Shown: positions 30,695-39,622 of the stretch, piece by piece
How positions within the stretch are numbered: the stretch's first letter is position 1
Layout of the letters: each line of letters starts with the position of its first letter
NCBI RefSeq assembly: GCF_009674495.1
Contig: NZ_WKJN01000001.1
Span: 310,001-374,000, forward strand
DNA: 64,000 nucleotides
Reading direction: 5' to 3'
From: Duganella alba
GTDB lineage: Bacteria; Pseudomonadota; Gammaproteobacteria; Burkholderiales; Burkholderiaceae_D
Translations under genes and position numbers: made by a program
The notes under the pieces: model-generated
What the model was told of the DNA's origin: nothing
What the model saw: only the letters and a program-made list of their open reading frames with translations
The model's database searches: none

Positions 30695-33600
30695 GCGCTC
30701 ATGCGGGTGCCGCGGATAGTGACATATTCTTCCTTGCCCCGCAGACTGCGCTGCAGCTGGAACACAGTCGATCGCCGAGGCTTGTCCAGGCCGGGAGCGG
30801 CCACCAGCGCCTGCACATCCATGCGTTGGCAAAATTCCGTCAGCGTGTCCAGCGCGGCCTGGTCCAGCCGGTTGGCTTCGTCCAGCAAAATCTGCTGCAT
30901 GGCGTAGCCGGCAGCGCCCGACAGGCGGTTCGCTTCATCATTCCACGTGCGCAGTATCATGATCAGTACCGCTGCGCCAACGCCGATTGCCTCCCCAGTC
31001 GACAAGCCGTCAGTCGCTTCCCATCTGCCGTTCAGGCGCCGCACTTCCAGATGAAGGCGCAGGTAGTTGCGATAATCGAGCAGCTTCGTGCCCTTGATCG
31101 TCCCGCCCGTTTCGCGGTGGTACATGTGCGCCAGGGTTTCTTCCAGCGGCAAGCCGGAATCGAACAGCGACAGCTGATTATGCTGCCTCAGGCAATTCAG
31201 CATGCTTTCCATGTCTTCCGGCTGGCTGGATTTGATACTCAGTCCCTGGATTGATCCGAAACTGACCTGTTCCAGCTCATGGCTCAGCCGGTTGACCAGC
31301 GCCCTGGCCGAACGCAGCCGTACGCTGATGCCGTCCGCCAGTCCCGACGAACGATTGCGCATGTCCTGCTCCTGGGTCAGCAAGGTGCGGCGCAACTCGC
31401 CCAGCTTCTCGGTCATCTGCGCCAGCGCCAGTTGAGGATCGTCAGCGGTGGCGATGGTGCGCGGTATCCGCTGCTCGATATGCAGTCTTACGCGCTCCCA
31501 GGCATGCAGCGTCTGGATCGCCCTCCGCTTGCCGGCATCTTCGGAAAATCCCTCGATGCGTTTGACTTTCTCCAGTACCTCAGGGTACGGCTTCAGACGC
31601 TCCAGCAACACCCCCTGCTGTTCCTGCGATGCGTGAAAGGCGTTGATCGGACTTCCTGGCGGCAAATACTTCTGGCGATTGGCCGGCGTGTCAATTTTTC
31701 CATGCAGTCCCAATTCGGCCACAGCGTGCCGCAACTCGCGCCTGGCCTGCCGCTCACCACGCAACACCGATAATTGCTGGCTTGCCGCCTTGTTCTGTTC
31801 CGCCATCTCGCCGCCCAGCCTGCCGAGCAAGGTGGCCGCCTCGATATGCCGTTTGTTGGCGGCTTCGCGGGCCGGCGCCAACCGCGCCTGCTGTTCACGG
31901 ATGCGTTCCAGACTGCTGCGGGCCAAGGCCAGCTCCTCGTCGGTACCGGTGGCGCCGGTGGCAGCCAGGCTTAACTGCAGCGACTGGCATTGCGTCTGTT
32001 TCTGCCGCAGATCTGCTTGCTGAAGCAGCTGGGCTTGTTGGGCTGCACGCGCAAGGTCCTGCGCCTCTTTCAGTTGCTTCCGGCTGGCGTCCAGTTGTGC
32101 CTTTGCCGGCGCCAGTTGGCGTTTGAGGGCCTCAATCACACTGCCCTGTTGATGGTACTGCCGTTCATCCTCGTCCCGGTCCAAATGGTCGATCACACTC
32201 AATAAACCCTGCAGCGCATCACGTTGCCGCGCGAGATAAGCACGGCTGGACATGAGGCGCGCCATCTGCTGCGCCAGAACCTGCTGCTGGCCGGGCTCCG
32301 GCACGACCGCCAGAAGCGGCAATTCCGCCAGGATCAGCTGTACCGCAGCGCCATGCTGCCGCAGCCAGACGCGCGCGCTCTGGGCTGTCTGTAGCTCGCG
32401 TTCAAGTTGCACCACCGTCTGCGCAAACAGCGGCGGATCCAGCAGGTTCCGTCGCGATGCCAGCTCGCCCAGGCGTCCACGCCGGTGATTGGCGCGGGCG
32501 GCCCGCTCACGCAAACTGTCCCCCCGCGCCTGCAACCCGGCGATGGCCTGGCCCTGCGCCCGCACCTCTACCTGCAAAGCGTGATACGCCGGCTCGGGGT
32601 CAGCCTCCCAGGCGGAGTTGCCTAGCGCCATCCAGTCCGATGCGAGGCCGAGGCTTCGCTGTAGCATCCTGGCCTGCCCATGCAGTCCCGCCAATGCCAC
32701 TTCGAGCGTAGCAACCTCATTGGTCAGCCGCGCAATCTCCAGTTGACGCGCGCGGCGCCCCAGTACCGGCCGCTCCGGCCGGCGCGTCAGCCGGGCAAGG
32801 AGCTGCGTCGCCCTGCCTTCGGTGACCAGCTCGCTGTCATCCAGGCTGACGGCATCCGCAGCTTGCCTGGCCAATTGCTCTGATATGAAAAGCAGGGTAT
32901 CCGGACGGTCACCCAGCTCGGACGCCAGACGTGCCGCATGTGCGGGCTGGTCAACCACAATGGCATCCGCCAAGATGCCAAGCCGCGCTTCCGTCGTGGC
33001 CGCCTCCGCTGCGGCCAGATCATCGTAGCGCTGCGCCAGCAATGCGCCATCGACGTGGGCGGCTACCGTGGCGATGCGCGGGTCCAGTGCGCCAGTGTTA
33101 CTTTCCAGCTGACCTAGCCGCTTACGCAGCAGTTGCAAATCCCTCTCTGCCGCAGCGCGGTGTTCCTGCACGGCGGTCTGCTCATGCCGCTTGAGCTCCG
33201 CCATGCGCTGGACGTCGTCGGCTGATGCCAGGGCCGACCAGACTGGTTCAAGTGCTGCCAGCTCCGCGTGGAAGTTGCATGCCAGCTGATAGCAACGCAG
33301 CGCTTCCTGCAGCGCGGGCAGCTTGCCTTGCGCTTCCAGCAACCGTTGTTGGCGCGCCGCCAGTTCAATGCCCAGCGTATTCTGCTCCGCTTCGTATTGG
33401 GCCAGTTCCGCGTGCACCACATCCTGTGCGCTGCTCAGTTCTGCGCCATTTTGTATGCCCAGTTCTTCCGCTTGTGCGCGGACCGCGCGTTGTTCGGTGG
33501 CCGCATGACGGGCGAACGCCAGATCATGCTCCAGCGTGGCGATGGCCTCGGCGGCGGCCTGCTGGTTGCGCAGTTTTACCTCCAGCGCTACTGCATAGGC

Positions 33601-35094
33601 ATGGGCGCGATGCGCGGCGGGAGGGGTTTGCGATTGCGCGCGCGCCAGCATCCCGATTTGGCTGTGCAAACTCTCGAATCGCACGCGTTGCCGGTCGAAC
33701 GCATCGAAGCGGGCCTGGGCATCGGTCTGGCTCACGGTCGCTGCCTCATACTGCGCATCCACCCCGAGCTTGATGGCCGCCGCGGTGTGGCGGTCTACGC
33801 GCAACGGCACCATTACTGCCTGCGCTTCAGCCCAGCGGTCGCGTGCGATCCGCAATGCCGTTACACGCCGTATCAGCCCTTCATAGGCTTGCTGGGTATT
33901 GCCCAGCTCTTCGGCCAACCGTGTGTGCTCATCCTCCGCATGCTGTTGCACAGCCATGGCCTGCCGCTCCGCATGTTCATACTGTTCGCATTCAAGTTGC
34001 GCCTTCTCGGCAGACTTCGTCAGTTCGGCGTGGTCCTCGGTGGCAGCCTCCAGTTGCCTGCGTAAGTCATGCGCCTGTTCCTTGTCGCGCAGGTCGGCAT
34101 TTGCCATCTCCCCCTGTTCCTGCGCCGTGCTGAGCTGCTGGGTTAGCGAAGCCACCAACTCCTGCAATCCGGCAACCGCCTGGACATCGCGGGCATGGCG
34201 GCTGCGCAATGTCTTGGCAAGCGTTGCCTGCTGACGCCAATTGCCCAGCTCCTGTTCGTACCGGCCCAGTGCACCGAACAGCGCAAACGATGTCATTTTC
34301 CAGGCAGCATCGAACAATCCACTGATTTCGCCATGCGCTTTCTCGGCCTCGTCCAGTTGCCCACGGGTGATGCGGCATTGTTGCAGCGCATCCCGCATCA
34401 ACACGGTACGACGTTCAAGCGTGGCGTCTTCCAGCAGCAGATAGTCGCGCAAGCCGGTCTGGATCAGGCTGGCCAGCGCCGAGCCCTGCATGGATGTCGA
34501 CAACACGCGGTAATAGCGTTCCTGCTCCTCATGCGTGGCCATCGGCAAAGGCGTGATGCCGAGATCGAACAGCGATTTCATGTACTCGTTGAGAGTCTTG
34601 CACACAGTCATTCGTCCGCCCCGAAAGTTGACGTGATCGCGCAATGCGTTCAACTGCGGGATCACGCTGCGTTCGCCATCCCGCACCAGCAATAATTCGT
34701 ACGGACTGGCCTCCGCCGGCGCATCTTCAATGATGAAACTCCTGATGTCGATCGATGGCATGGCGCCCCGCAGCAGCGCTACGCCAGCCCATATGCTCTT
34801 GCCGCGCGGCGTGATCCACTCGATCACGGCATAGCTGATGCCTTGCTCGCCCAGCCGCCCCCACAGGCCGCGGTCGCCGCGCGTGGGGGCGGCTGCGCCG
34901 TTGATATTCTTGAACTCCAGCAGGCCCAGGTTTGGCAAAATGGCGGTAACAAACGCCGCCATGACCGTGGTCTTGCCTGAGCCATTCTGGCCTTCGAGAC
35001 CGGTCACGTGGCGGTCCAGATCAAAACAATGGAACACGATGCCCTTCCAGTTGGCAATGACGAGCCGTCTTGCATACGTGCGATACAATTTCAT
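30691..35094 (-). CDS. jetC: Wadjet SMC ATPase JetC (MksB-like)
   Basis: A 1467-aa MukB/MksB-type SMC protein. Walker A EGQNGSGKTT at residues 34-43, long coiled-coil arms with a central hinge (about 250-1200), ABC signature LSTGEAIGVG at 1364-1373 (a variant of LSGGQ) and Walker B ILLDEANRLD at 1401-1410. It extrudes DNA loops and selects small circles for cleavage by JetD. One base separates its start from the jetB stop. Confidence 0.93.
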   Translation of the reverse strand: MKLYRTYARRLVIANWKGIVFHCFDLDRHVTGLEGQNGSGKTTVMAAFVTAILPNLGLLEFKNINGAAAPTRGDRGLWGRLGEQGISYAVIEWITPRGKSIWAGVALLRGAMPSIDIRSFIIEDAPAEASPYELLLVRDGERSVIPQLNALRDHVNFRGGRMTVCKTLNEYMKSLFDLGITPLPMATHEEQERYYRVLSTSMQGSALASLIQTGLRDYLLLEDATLERRTVLMRDALQQCRITRGQLDEAEKAHGEISGLFDAAWKMTSFALFGALGRYEQELGNWRQQATLAKTLRSRHARDVQAVAGLQELVASLTQQLSTAQEQGEMANADLRDKEQAHDLRRQLEAATEDHAELTKSAEKAQLECEQYEHAERQAMAVQQHAEDEHTRLAEELGNTQQAYEGLIRRVTALRIARDRWAEAQAVMVPLRVDRHTAAAIKLGVDAQYEAATVSQTDAQARFDAFDRQRVRFESLHSQIGMLARAQSQTPPAAHRAHAYAVALEVKLRNQQAAAEAIATLEHDLAFARHAATEQRAVRAQAEELGIQNGAELSSAQDVVHAELAQYEAEQNTLGIELAARQQRLLEAQGKLPALQEALRCYQLACNFHAELAALEPVWSALASADDVQRMAELKRHEQTAVQEHRAAAERDLQLLRKRLGQLESNTGALDPRIATVAAHVDGALLAQRYDDLAAAEAATTEARLGILADAIVVDQPAHAARLASELGDRPDTLLFISEQLARQAADAVSLDDSELVTEGRATQLLARLTRRPERPVLGRRARQLEIARLTNEVATLEVALAGLHGQARMLQRSLGLASDWMALGNSAWEADPEPAYHALQVEVRAQGQAIAGLQARGDSLRERAARANHRRGRLGELASRRNLLDPPLFAQTVVQLERELQTAQSARVWLRQHGAAVQLILAELPLLAVVPEPGQQQVLAQQMARLMSSRAYLARQRDALQGLLSVIDHLDRDEDERQYHQQGSVIEALKRQLAPAKAQLDASRKQLKEAQDLARAAQQAQLLQQADLRQKQTQCQSLQLSLAATGATGTDEELALARSSLERIREQQARLAPAREAANKRHIEAATLLGRLGGEMAEQNKAASQQLSVLRGERQARRELRHAVAELGLHGKIDTPANRQKYLPPGSPINAFHASQEQQGVLLERLKPYPEVLEKVKRIEGFSEDAGKRRAIQTLHAWERVRLHIEQRIPRTIATADDPQLALAQMTEKLGELRRTLLTQEQDMRNRSSGLADGISVRLRSARALVNRLSHELEQVSFGSIQGLSIKSSQPEDMESMLNCLRQHNQLSLFDSGLPLEETLAHMYHRETGGTIKGTKLLDYRNYLRLHLEVRRLNGRWEATDGLSTGEAIGVGAAVLIMILRTWNDEANRLSGAAGYAMQQILLDEANRLDQAALDTLTEFCQRMDVQALVAAPGLDKPRRSTVFQLQRSLRGKEEYVTIRGTRMSA

Positions 35095-35095
35095 T

Positions 35096-35758
35096 TCAAC
35101 CTCCGTCAGGGTCGGCGTCTTCGTCGTCTTCCTTGATTTGTCCCTCGGCGATCAGGCGTTCCAGCGCCAGATCGAGCGCTTCGGCGCCACGTACCGGGTC
35201 GGCAAAGCGCATCACGGCGGCGAGCGGGATCACCACGCCAAGTTCGCCCCGGCCTTCGCGCCGCACAAATCCCAAGCGCTCCAGCGTCCGCAGCGCGACG
35301 GCAAATGTTTCGCGCAATTTGCGGGCATCCTGGCCAGCGTCCTTGCCACGCCGCCGGCCTGCCAGCCTTGTCAGGCCGGGCTCGCCCAGCAATTGCTCCA
35401 TCAGGCCGAAGATGGCGAGATCGGGTATTCGGTAATTGGTTTCCAACCACTTGTGATCCAGCCGCATCAGGGCCAAGGTTTGTCCGGTCAGCATTTCCAT
35501 GACGGATAATTTGCGCAAGCCCAGCGGTGGCGGCACAGCCAGCCGGTCCGGCAGCAGATAGAAATATCCTTCGCTGCCCTGCAGCAGCGCGACGCTGAAT
35601 CGGCCATAAAATCGCTCCATCAGCTTGCTCGTGCTGGTTAGAAAATCAAACAGGCCGGTGTCGTAGTCGGGGCCGATATGCCGCCCGCGGCGCAAGGCAA
35701 GGTCGGCGCGGGCGAACATCGGGTCCTCGATCACTTCCTCCAGGGTGTGATAGATCAT
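35096..35758 (-). CDS. jetB: Wadjet protein JetB (MksE-like)
   Basis: A 220-aa MukE/MksE-type winged-helix accessory protein that bridges kleisin and SMC. It contains RRGRHIGPDYDTGLFDFLTSTSKLMERFY near the N-terminus and an acidic tail (KEDDEDADPDGG). The start at 35758 overlaps the jetA stop (ATGA), which excludes longer frames. Confidence 0.85.
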   Translation of the reverse strand: MIYHTLEEVIEDPMFARADLALRRGRHIGPDYDTGLFDFLTSTSKLMERFYGRFSVALLQGSEGYFYLLPDRLAVPPPLGLRKLSVMEMLTGQTLALMRLDHKWLETNYRIPDLAIFGLMEQLLGEPGLTRLAGRRRGKDAGQDARKLRETFAVALRTLERLGFVRREGRGELGVVIPLAAVMRFADPVRGAEALDLALERLIAEGQIKEDDEDADPDGG

Positions 35759-37122
35759 TTGGGCTCCTTGATGGTGAATGGTGGCGCGCCCTGTGTCAGG
35801 CGCTGAACCAGCAACTGCAGCTTCAGCGTCTGCGCCTGCAATCGCGGCGACAGCACGATCCAAGGTTGCAGCGCGCGGTCCTCCGGTGCAATGCCGTGCT
35901 TCAACAACTCGGACGTGGCATGCGCCAGCAACGTGAAGCACTCTTCGTCGGTGTAGTCGGGAGCGATGTCCCGGACCGCCGCCACGATGTCGATCTCGCC
36001 TTCGCTGCACAGCCGCTGCACCAACGCTGTCACCGCCAATTCCACGCGATCTGGTTCCGCTTCGGCCCCTTCCAGCAGGCCCTGGGCAAGCAGGATCTCG
36101 TGCGGCACCGCCAGCGCGACGGCGGGTTCCGGCTTTAATACTTCGCGCAGGTGACGGAACGGTTCTGGCTCCACCAGCACCAAGCCGAAGGGGCGCCCCT
36201 GGAACTGGCGAATTTGCTCCACCAGCCGTCCGCGCAGCCGGTTATCCGGATCAGTCTGGACAAAATAACGGATGTAGATCTGGACGTTGACATAATATTG
36301 GGCCCAGTCTTCGTGGCGCCGCGCGCCCCAGGCGGCCAGTCGCAGCAACTGGTTCTGCGCTCGCTCCACCACCACCGCCAGCTCAGGACGCTCTACCGCG
36401 AGCTCGGACAAACTCAACAGTTGCCGTTGCAGCGACTCCACATGCTCGCACAATACCGCATTCAGCTCAGTCAGCGTGCGGTCGACGCTGCCCACCATTT
36501 CCTTACAACTGTCTGCCGCCGCCAGCCATTCCCGGTCGAATAACGCGGTAATCTGCTGACGCAGATGTTTATGGGCGGCGTCCAATCCCAGTTGCCGCTT
36601 CTCAACAGCGGCCATCATTTCCAGCATCACGTCGCGCATCGGAAAGATGACCTTCATTTCCCAGTGCGCAGGCGTGCCGCCTTCGGCAGCTGCGGCCAGC
36701 ACCTGGGCTAGTTCAGTGCGCATGCGCATCAGCATGAATTCCAGGCTGCGCCGCGTCAGCGTACGTTCATTCTGCATGCCTTCCGCCAGCGCCATCCCCA
36801 GCGGTGAAAGCGCATACTCGCCTTCGTAGGACCAGCCGCCGGAGTCGATGCGCAGCAGCATGCCTTGCGTATGAAGACGGGCGATGATGAATGTGGCGCG
36901 CTGCGTTTCGGTGTCTGTGCCGGCGTTGGCCAGCTCAAATACCAATGCATAGATCTGGCGCAGCACCTGTTCATCGAGGCTGAGGATGGTAGTATGTTGC
37001 AAGTAGGCGTGTATCCCCGCGATAAACGCAGTCTCTTCCCGGCCCAATTGCAACGCCAAGCCGCTGAACCAGACTTCGGCGACCACGCCGGCGACCGATG
37101 GCTGCTCGCCATGCTGTTCCAT
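35755..37122 (-). CDS. jetA: Wadjet kleisin JetA (MksF-like)
   Basis: A 455-aa MukF/MksF-type kleisin: N-terminal winged-helix region (about 20-120), helical middle (about 140-330) and C-terminal winged-helix region. Position, size and order A-B-C-D identify it more than motifs do. GGAG lies eight bases before the ATG, inside a 15-bp palindrome (37124-37138). First gene of the operon. Confidence 0.85.
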   Translation of the reverse strand: MEQHGEQPSVAGVVAEVWFSGLALQLGREETAFIAGIHAYLQHTTILSLDEQVLRQIYALVFELANAGTDTETQRATFIIARLHTQGMLLRIDSGGWSYEGEYALSPLGMALAEGMQNERTLTRRSLEFMLMRMRTELAQVLAAAAEGGTPAHWEMKVIFPMRDVMLEMMAAVEKRQLGLDAAHKHLRQQITALFDREWLAAADSCKEMVGSVDRTLTELNAVLCEHVESLQRQLLSLSELAVERPELAVVVERAQNQLLRLAAWGARRHEDWAQYYVNVQIYIRYFVQTDPDNRLRGRLVEQIRQFQGRPFGLVLVEPEPFRHLREVLKPEPAVALAVPHEILLAQGLLEGAEAEPDRVELAVTALVQRLCSEGEIDIVAAVRDIAPDYTDEECFTLLAHATSELLKHGIAPEDRALQPWIVLSPRLQAQTLKLQLLVQRLTQGAPPFTIKEPK

Positions 37123-37123
37123 A

Positions 37124-37138
37124 CATATCTCCGATATG
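37124..37138. promoter_or_regulatory. Palindrome over the jetA ribosome site
   Basis: CATATC-TCC-GATATG; on the minus strand the loop GGA is part of the Shine-Dalgarno. It may be an operator or an RNA hairpin limiting Wadjet expression. Confidence 0.35.
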
Positions 37139-37367
37139 CCAAAACGCTTGCACTACTTTGCACCAAGCTAAAGTCTCTGCTCAGTCATTGAACGCCAGTT
37201 TGATGCAACGCAAACGGGCTCAGGATGTCGGGGTTGCAACAAACTATTCGTTACTGGAAAATCACGACCGCAAGGAATGGTCGAATATAGCATGATGAGA
37301 TAGCTAATTGTCGTATTAAGGCCTTGATTTCGCTATAATTCCCGCCTTCACCGTAAGGAATCAAGTC

Positions 37368-39338
37368 ATGACTCTGCTAGCCCACCAGCTTGAACTGCTG
37401 TCGCCCGCCAAGACCGCCGAAATCGGCCGTGAAGCGATCCTGCATGGCGCCGACGCCGTCTACATCGGCGGCCCGGCGTTCGGCGCGCGCCATAACGCCA
37501 GCAATTCGATCGAGGAAATCTCCAGCCTGGTGGAGTTCGCGCACCGCTACCGCTCGCGCATTTTCGTCACGCTCAACACGATTCTGCATGACGCCGAACT
37601 GGACGCGGCCCGCAAGCAGATCTGGCAACTGTACGAGGCCGGCGTCGATGCACTGATCGTGCAGGACATGGGCCTGCTGGAAATGGACCTGCCGCCGATC
37701 CAGCTGCACGCCAGCACCCAGTGCGACATCCGCACCATGGAAAAGGCCAGGTTCCTCGGCGACGTCGGCTTCTCGCAGCTGGTGCTGGCACGCGAGCTGA
37801 CGATTGAACAAATTAAAAAAATCCACGCCGACGTCGACACGCCGCTGGAATACTTCATCCACGGCGCGCTGTGCGTGGCCTATTCCGGCCAGTGCTACAT
37901 TTCGCACGCCGACACCGGCCGCAGCGCCAACCGCGGCGACTGCTCGCAGGCCTGCCGCCTGCCGTACACGCTGAGCGACAACAAGGGGCGCGTGGTGGCC
38001 TATGAAAAACACCTGCTGTCGATGAAGGACAACGACCAGAGCCGCAACCTGGAAGCATTGGTCGACGCCGGCATCCGCTCCTTCAAGATCGAAGGCCGCT
38101 ACAAGGACATGGGGTATGTGAAGAACATCACCGCCCACTACCGCCTGCTGCTGGACGACATCCTGGAGCGCCGCACCGAGTTCACCCGCGCCGCCAGCGG
38201 CCAGACCAGCATCCTGTTCACGCCGGACATCGACAAGAACTTCCACCGCGGCCACACGGATTACTTCGCCAACGGCCGCCAGGATGAAATCGGCGCCTTC
38301 GACAGTCCGAAATACGTCGGCGTCGAGCTGGGCACGATCACCCGCATCGCCACCGACCACTTCGACCTGCTGACCAACGCGCCGATGTCCAACGGCGACG
38401 GCCTGAACTACATGCACAAGCGCGAGACCTTCGGCATCCAGGCCAACACCGCGAAAAAGCTCAGCGAAAGCGACGACGGCCAGCTGTGGCGCGTATTCCC
38501 CAACGAGACCGTCAGCAGCCTGGTGGGCCTGAAAGTCGGCCTGTCGGTCAACCGCAACGGCGATCGCCAGTGGGAGTCGGCGCTGAACAAGAAATCGTCG
38601 GACCGCAAGGTCGGCCTGCACCTGACGTTGAGCGAACAGGACGGCGGCCTGCGCCTGTCGCTGCGCGACGAGGACGGCTACCTCAGCGTCACCGACGCCG
38701 CCATCGCCCTGCAGCCGGCCACCCAGGCCGAGCAGGCCGACGCGGCGCTGCGCGCCAGTCTCGGCAAGCTGGGCGCGACCATGTTCCGCGCCGACAGCGT
38801 CGACCTGAAGCTGTCGCAGCCCTGGTTCGTGCCGTCGGCCGCCATCAACGCCCTGCGCCGCGATGCCATCGAAGCGCATGAAGCCGTGCGCCTGGCGGCC
38901 TGGGACCGTCCGCTGCGCAAGGCCGCCGCCGAGCCGCCGGCGATCTACCCGGACACCCAGCTGAGCTACCTGGCCAATGTCTACAACGAAAAAGCCCGCG
39001 CCTTCTATCACAAGCACGGCGTGCAGCTGATCGCCGCCGCCTACGAGGCGCACGAGGAAGCCGGCGAAGTGCCGTTGATGATCACCAAGCACTGCCTGCG
39101 CTTCTCGTTCAACCTGTGCCCGAAACAGGCCAAGGGCGTGCAAGGCGTCCAGGGCCAGGTGAAGGCCGAGCCGATGACCCTGGTCAGCGGCGACGAGACC
39201 TACACGCTGAAATTCGACTGCAAACCGTGCGAAATGCACGTGGTGGGCGCCATGAAGCCGGGCATCCTGAAATCCGCGCCGCCATCGGCCATTCCGTACA
39301 GCCCGCTGGTCTTCCACCGCCAGCGCCCGCGCGCCTGA
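37368..39338 (+). CDS. rlhA: 23S rRNA C2501 hydroxylation protein RlhA (U32 peptidase family)
   Basis: A 656-aa U32-family protein; the length matches RlhA/YdcP (653 aa) rather than the shorter TrhP/YegQ (about 450 aa). RlhA adds the hydroxyl group at C2501 of 23S rRNA. Visible blocks: LELLSPAKTAEIGREAILHGADAVYIGG, FIHGALCVAYSGQC, NRGDCSQACRLPY and FKIEGRYK, with C-terminal cysteines CLRFSFNLCPK and DCKPCEMHVVG probably binding an iron-sulfur cluster. AAGGA precedes the ATG and TATAAT lies at about 37336-37341. A terminator follows. Confidence 0.88.
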   Translation: MTLLAHQLELLSPAKTAEIGREAILHGADAVYIGGPAFGARHNASNSIEEISSLVEFAHRYRSRIFVTLNTILHDAELDAARKQIWQLYEAGVDALIVQDMGLLEMDLPPIQLHASTQCDIRTMEKARFLGDVGFSQLVLARELTIEQIKKIHADVDTPLEYFIHGALCVAYSGQCYISHADTGRSANRGDCSQACRLPYTLSDNKGRVVAYEKHLLSMKDNDQSRNLEALVDAGIRSFKIEGRYKDMGYVKNITAHYRLLLDDILERRTEFTRAASGQTSILFTPDIDKNFHRGHTDYFANGRQDEIGAFDSPKYVGVELGTITRIATDHFDLLTNAPMSNGDGLNYMHKRETFGIQANTAKKLSESDDGQLWRVFPNETVSSLVGLKVGLSVNRNGDRQWESALNKKSSDRKVGLHLTLSEQDGGLRLSLRDEDGYLSVTDAAIALQPATQAEQADAALRASLGKLGATMFRADSVDLKLSQPWFVPSAAINALRRDAIEAHEAVRLAAWDRPLRKAAAEPPAIYPDTQLSYLANVYNEKARAFYHKHGVQLIAAAYEAHEEAGEVPLMITKHCLRFSFNLCPKQAKGVQGVQGQVKAEPMTLVSGDETYTLKFDCKPCEMHVVGAMKPGILKSAPPSAIPYSPLVFHRQRPRA

Positions 39339-39364
39339 GTATTTTTCAGGCAGTTCGTTATATT

Positions 39365-39390
39365 AAGCCCGGTTTTATGCCGGGCTTTTT
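39365..39390 (+). terminator. Rho-independent terminator of rlhA
   Basis: Stem AAGCCCGG / CCGGGCTT, 7-base loop, followed by TTT. Confidence 0.85.
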
Positions 39391-39443
39391 ATATTTGTTT
39401 TTCATATACCCCTAAAGATACTTTAATTTGTTGTACATCTAGC

Positions 39444-39472
39444 TTGACAGCCAACAAAACGAAAGCTATCTT
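39444..39472 (+). promoter_or_regulatory. Sigma-70 promoter of the diheme lipoprotein gene
   Basis: TTGACA (39444-39449), 17-bp spacer, TATCTT (39467-39472), giving a leader of about 145 nt. No operator recognised in the remaining leader. Confidence 0.6.
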
Positions 39473-39622
39473 CACGCTCGTTGCCATGCGGCAAGTTTTC
39501 ACAAGTTCATGTACTTGAACCATTCGTGCGCGGTGAAAACTTTTTCTGTAGCAAAATGCGCGTCGCCTCGGCGATGTGCCGTTGGCAATCTTTCCATTTC
39601 AGCCGAAAGCCAAGGGGATATT

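Noticed and set aside
29696..37122. Chromosomal MukBEF or SMC housekeeping condensin
   Set aside because: The fourth gene is a TOPRIM nuclease (JetD/MksG), which housekeeping MukBEF lacks; the gene order matches Wadjet.
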